Shown piece after piece: positions 59,944-64,000 of a stretch of DNA of 64,000 nucleotides. Position numbers and translations under genes: made by a program. The notes beneath the pieces are model-generated. The model was not told the origin of the DNA and did not search any database. It was given only the letters and a program-made list of their open reading frames with translations. Each line of letters opens with the position of its first letter. The stretch's first letter is position 1. Source of the DNA: Paludibacterium sp. B53371. GTDB taxonomy: Bacteria; Pseudomonadota; Gammaproteobacteria; Burkholderiales; Chromobacteriaceae. The stretch spans positions 1,240,001-1,304,000 of the forward strand of contig NZ_CP069163.1 in the NCBI RefSeq assembly GCF_018802765.1. The letters run 5' to 3'.

Positions 59944-62745
59944 GTGTCCTGGTTTTTCATCTTGCTGATCTTGGGTGTCTTGTTGTGGGCGGCGTTGACC
60001 GGTCGCCTGCTGTCGTCCCTGCGCCGCCTGTCTTCCTGGTGGCTGGACCCCGAACCGGCGCTGAACCACAGGCGGCCCGATACCGCGTCGCCGGCGTTCT
60101 TCGAGGCGGATCCCCTGTTGGGCGAGCCCGAGATCGGCATGCCCGCCGCCCCGGTTCAGGCTCAAGCCGATCCGGCACCGCCAACGCCGTTCGCCTCCGC
60201 GATGCCGGCCGAGTCACCCGGCACGGCACCAGAAGCCATGCCGGTCATCGATCGCAGCGTGTTGCGCCGGCAGGCGGCGGCACGGCTGTCGCGTGATCTG
60301 CCCGAACCCGTGGCCGAGGCGCCATTGCCGCTGCTGGACCCGCAGACGATCCGCCAGAATGTGCTGGGCCGCTTCCGTGCCCTGCCGGAAGAAGCCAGAA
60401 ACGATTCCCCCTTGCCGGTGATCGGTGCCCAGGAAGTAGAGCAAAATCTGCAGTCGCTGGGCGGGCGTCAGCGTCGTCGTACCGAATCCCCGTCCGCGCC
60501 TGAAGACTTGCCGCTGATCGATGCGGATGAAGTGCGAGCCAGCCTGCGACAGATCCATGGCGAGCGTCTGCGGGCACGACAGCCGGCGCCCGCCCCGATG
60601 GCGCCGTCGCAGGCGGGGCGGCGTGCGGCGCCCCCGGCTTCCGATACCGCGCCCGTCCCGGCGGCCGAACCCGCCTCGCCGCTGCTGCGCCAGACACAGC
60701 CTGGCCAGAGCCCGGCACGCTTCGTGCCGGCCCCCCCCTCCCGGCCGCAGCCGACTCCCGACATCATCGATCCGGTCGTGTCGGCGTCTCCGCCGCCTGC
60801 CCCGCTGGAGGTGCGTCCGACCTTGCTGGCCGGTGAGCCCGCCGTACCGAGAATGCCCCCTGCCGCCGCTCGTCCGGTCTTGCCGCAAGTGCAGCCACAG
60901 CCCCTGTCGGCATCGCGTCCGGTCGTCGTGCCAACGCCGCAAGCCGTCGTCCCGCCGGCGCCCGCCGAGTTGCCGCCAGCGCCGCCTGCCGTGGCCGAAG
61001 ATCGGGTTGCTCCGCCGTCCGCGGCTGCGCCAACCGTGTCTCCGGCGCCGCAGCCGGCTGCCGCACCGGCGCAGACCACCTCATCCGGCCTGGTCTGGAC
61101 CTGGATTGAAGATCAGCCGGTACCCGAGCGCGAAGCGCCTGTCGCGCCGGCTCCCTGGCCGCAAGACGAGCCGGCCGTGATGACCGCACCGGTGTCGGTG
61201 CCAGTGTCGCGCAGTGCCGACGTGGTCAGTCAGTTGCCGCAGCGTGACTGGAGTGCCGAATGCCTGCCGGGGCTGGATCTGCTCAAGCCGGCCGAAACCA
61301 ATCCGGCTGCGGTGCAGGATCAGGACGTATTGATCGAGCGGGGCATTGTCATTGAAGAAAAACTGGCCGAGTTCAAGGTCAAGGTCAGCGTGGTGGATGC
61401 CTATGCCGGCCCGGTGATTACCCGCTTTGAGGTGGAACCGGCGGTCGGCGTGCGCGGCAGCCAAGTGGTCAATCTGGTCAAGGATCTGGCGCGGGCACTG
61501 GGGCTGGCCTCGATTCGCGTCGTGGAAACCATCCCGGGCAAGACCTGCATGGGGCTGGAGCTGCCCAATCCGGTGCGCCAGATGATCCGCCTGTCCGAAA
61601 TCCTGGCTTCCGAGGCGTTCAGCGACAGCTCGACCCGTCTGACGCTGGCCCTGGGCAAGGACATTACCGGCGAGCCGGTGGTGATGGATCTGGCCAAGGC
61701 GCCCCATTTGCTGGTTGCCGGCACCACCGGCTCGGGCAAGTCGGTCGGGGTCAATGCCATGATTCTGTCCCTGCTCTACAAATTCACGCCGCAAGACGTA
61801 CGTTTCATCATGATCGACCCGAAGATGCTCGAGTTGTCGGTGTATAACGACATTCCGCATCTGCTGGCGCCGGTGGTCACCGACATGAAGCTGGCCGCCA
61901 ATGCCCTCAACTGGTGTGTCGGCGAGATGGAAAAGCGCTATCGCCTGATGAGTGCCCTCGGTGTGCGCAATCTGGCGGGTTACAACGACAAGGTGCAGGC
62001 GGCCCGAGCGGCCGGCGAGACGCTGAAGAATCCGTTCTCGCTGACCCCGGAGACACCGGAGCCGCTGGAAACCCTGCCCTGCATCGTGGTGGTGGTGGAT
62101 GAGTTTGCTGACCTGATGATGGTGGCCGGCAAGAAAATCGAGGAACTGATCGCGCGTCTGGCGCAGAAGGCGCGCGCGGCCGGCATTCACCTGATTCTGG
62201 CCACCCAGCGGCCTTCGGTGGATGTGATTACCGGTCTGATTAAAGCCAACATTCCGACACGGATTGCCTTTCAGGTCTCCAGCAAGGTCGACAGTCGTAC
62301 CATCCTGGACCAGATGGGCGCCGAGGCGCTGCTGGGACAGGGCGACATGCTGTTCCTGCCGCCGGGCAGTGGCTATCCGCAGCGTATCCACGGTGCCTTT
62401 GTCACCGATGATGAAGTGCATGCGGTGGTGGAAACGCTCAAGTCATTCGGCGAGCCGGATTATGTCGAGGGTTTGCTGACCGGCGAGGCAGAGCTGGAAG
62501 AGAGCAATGCCGCCGGCGGCGACCGCCAGGCCGCGGCCGAGAGCGATCCGCTTTATGACGAGGCGGTGGAGATCGTGCTGCGTACCCGCAAGGCTTCGAT
62601 TTCCTCGGTGCAGCGACACCTGCGTATCGGCTACAACCGGGCGGCCAGACTGATTGAAGAAATGGAAGCGGCGGGGCTGGTGAGCGCCATGGAGAGCAAT
62701 GGCAACCGCACGGTGCTGGTGCCCGATCGGTCAAATGGAGGTTGA
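59944..62745 (+). CDS. ftsK: DNA translocase FtsK-type, short membrane anchor
   Basis: This protein of about 933 residues pumps DNA near the division septum. Walker A is [16 protein letters not shown] (near residue 593) and Walker [13 protein letters not shown]. The C-terminal gamma winged helix ([20 protein letters not shown]) reads KOPS-like sequences. A Pro/Ala/Gln-rich linker of about 450 residues precedes the motor. Only one clear membrane span is seen ([18 protein letters not shown]), whereas FtsK usually has four. The start is uncertain. I chose the GTG at 59944 because GGTGGG lies before it and the span is then N-terminal. A TTG at 59914 and a GTG at 59809 are alternatives. Confidence 0.85.
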   Translation: MSWFFILLILGVLLWAALTGRLLSSLRRLSSWWLDPEPALNHRRPDTASPAFFEADPLLGEPEIGMPAAPVQAQADPAPPTPFASAMPAESPGTAPEAMPVIDRSVLRRQAAARLSRDLPEPVAEAPLPLLDPQTIRQNVLGRFRALPEEARNDSPLPVIGAQEVEQNLQSLGGRQRRRTESPSAPEDLPLIDADEVRASLRQIHGERLRARQPAPAPMAPSQAGRRAAPPASDTAPVPAAEPASPLLRQTQPGQSPARFVPAPPSRPQPTPDIIDPVVSASPPPAPLEVRPTLLAGEPAVPRMPPAAARPVLPQVQPQPLSASRPVVVPTPQAVVPPAPAELPPAPPAVAEDRVAPPSAAAPTVSPAPQPAAAPAQTTSSGLVWTWIEDQPVPEREAPVAPAPWPQDEPAVMTAPVSVPVSRSADVVSQLPQRDWSAECLPGLDLLKPAETNPAAVQDQDVLIERGIVIEEKLAEFKVKVSVVDAYAGPVITRFEVEPAVGVRGSQVVNLVKDLARALGLASIRVVETIPGKTCMGLELPNPVRQMIRLSEILASEAFSDSSTRLTLALGKDITGEPVVMDLAKAPHLLVAGTTGSGKSVGVNAMILSLLYKFTPQDVRFIMIDPKMLELSVYNDIPHLLAPVVTDMKLAANALNWCVGEMEKRYRLMSALGVRNLAGYNDKVQAARAAGETLKNPFSLTPETPEPLETLPCIVVVVDEFADLMMVAGKKIEELIARLAQKARAAGIHLILATQRPSVDVITGLIKANIPTRIAFQVSSKVDSRTILDQMGAEALLGQGDMLFLPPGSGYPQRIHGAFVTDDEVHAVVETLKSFGEPDYVEGLLTGEAELEESNAAGGDRQAAAESDPLYDEAVEIVLRTRKASISSVQRHLRIGYNRAARLIEEMEAAGLVSAMESNGNRTVLVPDRSNGG

Positions 62746-62748
62746 AAC

Positions 62749-63069
62749 ATGCCGCAACTGGACGCACTGCTGAAAATGGTCGATGGCCCGCGAGACAACG
62801 CACTGCTGCGTTTTGCCATCGGAGGGGAGTGTCTGAAGCTCGGCCAGCTGGGCGAAGCCGAAACCCATTTGCGTCAGGCGCTGGTCTGGCAGCCGGATTA
62901 CACCGCCGCCTGGAAGCTGTTGGGCAAGGTGCTGGTTGCCGCCGGTCAGCCTGCTGCTGCGGTCGATGCTTATCAGCAGGGTATTGCGGTGGCCGTTGCG
63001 CATGGGGATGTGCAGGCGCAGAAAGAAATGACCGTCTTTCTGCGCCGCTTGCAGCGCGAGGCCAGCTAG
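62749..63069 (+). CDS. Small TPR-repeat protein
   Basis: This 106-residue protein is made of about two tetratricopeptide repeats (GECLKLGQLGEAETHLRQAL and LLGKVLVAAGQPAAAVDAYQ). TPRs mediate protein contacts. It starts three bases after the translocase gene stop, so it is likely co-transcribed and possibly a partner of that protein or of division factors. No signal peptide is present. Confidence 0.8.
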   Translation: MPQLDALLKMVDGPRDNALLRFAIGGECLKLGQLGEAETHLRQALVWQPDYTAAWKLLGKVLVAAGQPAAAVDAYQQGIAVAVAHGDVQAQKEMTVFLRRLQREAS

Positions 63070-63075
63070 ACGGAC

Positions 63076-63519
63076 TTAACCCGCGGAGCCGGCCAGTCGC
63101 TGATAGACCTGCTGATCCAGCCGTTCCATCAGGCGTTCCGGTTTGGACAGCGGGGTAAAGCCGAAGCCGGCATACAGTCCGTGTGCGTCGGCCGTGGCCA
63201 GCATGAAGCGGCGCAGATTCTGCAGCTCGGGGTGCGCCAGAATGAACTGCATCAGCGCCTTGCTGATGCCCTGGCCGCGCCGTGCTTCGATCACAAAGAC
63301 GTCCGACAGGTAGCCGAAGGTGGCGTAGTCAGTGATGACGCGGGCAAAAGCGACTTGTTCGCCCTGTTCGTCATAGCCGCCGATACACAGCGAGCCCTGC
63401 AGCGACCGTTCGAAGACGGCGCGCGGCAAGCCACGTGCCCAGTAGGATTGCTGGCTGAGATAAGCAAAGACCCGCTCGCGATCGAGACGGGTCGGATCAG
63501 TATCGAAAGTCACGGACAT
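63076..63519 (-). CDS. GNAT family N-acetyltransferase
   Basis: This 147-residue acetyltransferase has the acetyl-CoA motif A (VIEARRGQGISKALMQFIL). The DAHGLYAGFGFTPLSKPERL C-terminal part is typical of a common uncharacterised GNAT group. The substrate is unknown. It is convergent with the TPR gene, six bases away, and divergent from nothing in the window; DbpA lies upstream on the same strand. Confidence 0.88.
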   Translation of the reverse strand: MSVTFDTDPTRLDRERVFAYLSQQSYWARGLPRAVFERSLQGSLCIGGYDEQGEQVAFARVITDYATFGYLSDVFVIEARRGQGISKALMQFILAHPELQNLRRFMLATADAHGLYAGFGFTPLSKPERLMERLDQQVYQRLAGSAG

Positions 63520-63556
63520 GATGAGCCTCCACTCGGTAGCTCATCAGCATAACGCA

Positions 63557-64000
63557 TTACAGCAGGCGCATCTTGCTGGTTTTGCCCTTGATCTTGCACT
63601 GGCTGAGGCGGTTGAAGTGTTTTTCCGCCACGTCTCGTCGCAGGGCGACAAAGCTGGCGAATTCGCCGATCTGGATTTTGCCGATGTCGGCGCCGTCCAG
63701 TCCGCCATCTCCGGTCAGCGCACCGAGAATGTCGCCCGGCCGAATCTTTTCTTTCTTGCCCGCCGCAATGCAGACCGTCACCATCGGCGCCACCAGCCGA
63801 CCGGCACCCTGCGTGACCAGTTCGGCACAGTCGTGCCAGCTGATCGGCGCCTGCTGATAGCGGGCGATTTCTTCCACCCAGCGTTGATCGGCCGGTGCCG
63901 CCAGCGACAGCGCCATGCCTTTCTCGTCTCCGCGACCGGTGCGGCCGATGCGGTGGATGTGCACTTCGGCGTCCCGGGCCACGTCGACATTGATGACCAT
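63557..64000 (-). CDS. dbpA: ATP-dependent RNA helicase DbpA, C-terminal part (5' end outside window)
   Basis: This 147-residue fragment begins with helicase motif VI (HIHRIGRTGRGDEKGMAL) and continues into the DbpA RNA-binding domain (GKKEKIRPGDILGALTGDGG, IGKIQIGEFASFVALRR). That RRM-like domain targets DbpA to hairpin 92 of 23S rRNA during 50S maturation. The stop is at 63557; the gene runs beyond the right edge, so the ATG at 64000 is internal. Confidence 0.93.
   Translation of the reverse strand: MVINVDVARDAEVHIHRIGRTGRGDEKGMALSLAAPADQRWVEEIARYQQAPISWHDCAELVTQGAGRLVAPMVTVCIAAGKKEKIRPGDILGALTGDGGLDGADIGKIQIGEFASFVALRRDVAEKHFNRLSQCKIKGKTSKMRLL

Noticed and set aside
61081-62421. 446-residue open frame antisense to the FtsK motor
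   Set aside because: It is a shadow of the conserved ATPase domain.

Overview
The window is GC-rich, densely coded bacterial chromosome. It contains no rRNA, tRNA, CRISPR array or insertion sequence that I could find. The gene content points to a motile betaproteobacterium of the order Neisseriales, probably Chromobacteriaceae (Chromobacterium, Aquitalea or Paludibacterium-like). The basis is a complete flgBCDEFGHIJKL block, a FlgJ with a muramidase domain, acnB, class I fbp, a Pqi system, dbpA and an FtsK-type translocase. The genus is inference.

Layout. 1-780: end of a chemotaxis receptor. 838-2825: a leftward trio (periplasmic binding protein, NnrU-like membrane protein, LysE exporter). 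3045-9262: fadD, then a gluconate module (LacI-type repressor, palindromic operator over a sigma-70 promoter, gluconokinase, MFS transporter), then a class III aminotransferase. 9255-11806: leftward DedA, GT4 and GT2 genes, probably one envelope glycoconjugate operon. 11956-17381: a leftward operon colinear with E. coli ydcSTUVW (ABC importer plus gamma-aminobutyraldehyde dehydrogenase), with a LysR gene upstream; a PuuB-like oxidase lies at 39.3 kb. 18671-20584: Kup potassium transporter.

20833-31017: flagellar rod, hook and junction genes. The promoters visible in the sequence suggest layered control: a sigma-54 promoter with an IHF-like site before flgB, an intrinsic terminator then a perfect sigma-54 promoter before flgJ, a sigma-28-like promoter before flgK, and a strong terminator after flgL.

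31034-47711: mixed genes. They include an enoyl-CoA hydratase-like protein and a hydrolase, a patatin-like phospholipase with a long C-terminal extension, an EAL-CBS-GGDEF protein, a secreted phosphoesterase-like protein with eroded metal motifs, a DHA2 exporter, FixH, a Pqi operon with PqiA split in two, a pseudouridine synthase, an unrecognised 333-residue protein and an orphan HisC-like aminotransferase. 47769-55159: RhlE helicase with a long leader, a double-receiver response regulator with a dead first receiver, fbp, a LysR gene and acnB.

55193-59627: the most distinctive region, four leftward paralogous RTX proteins. Each ends in a VCA0849-like type I secretion module, and one carries two such units. 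The region holds a candidate promoter and operator and a long inverted repeat; no secretion genes are nearby. 59944-64000: an FtsK-type translocase with a short membrane anchor, a TPR protein, a GNAT acetyltransferase and the C-terminal end of DbpA.
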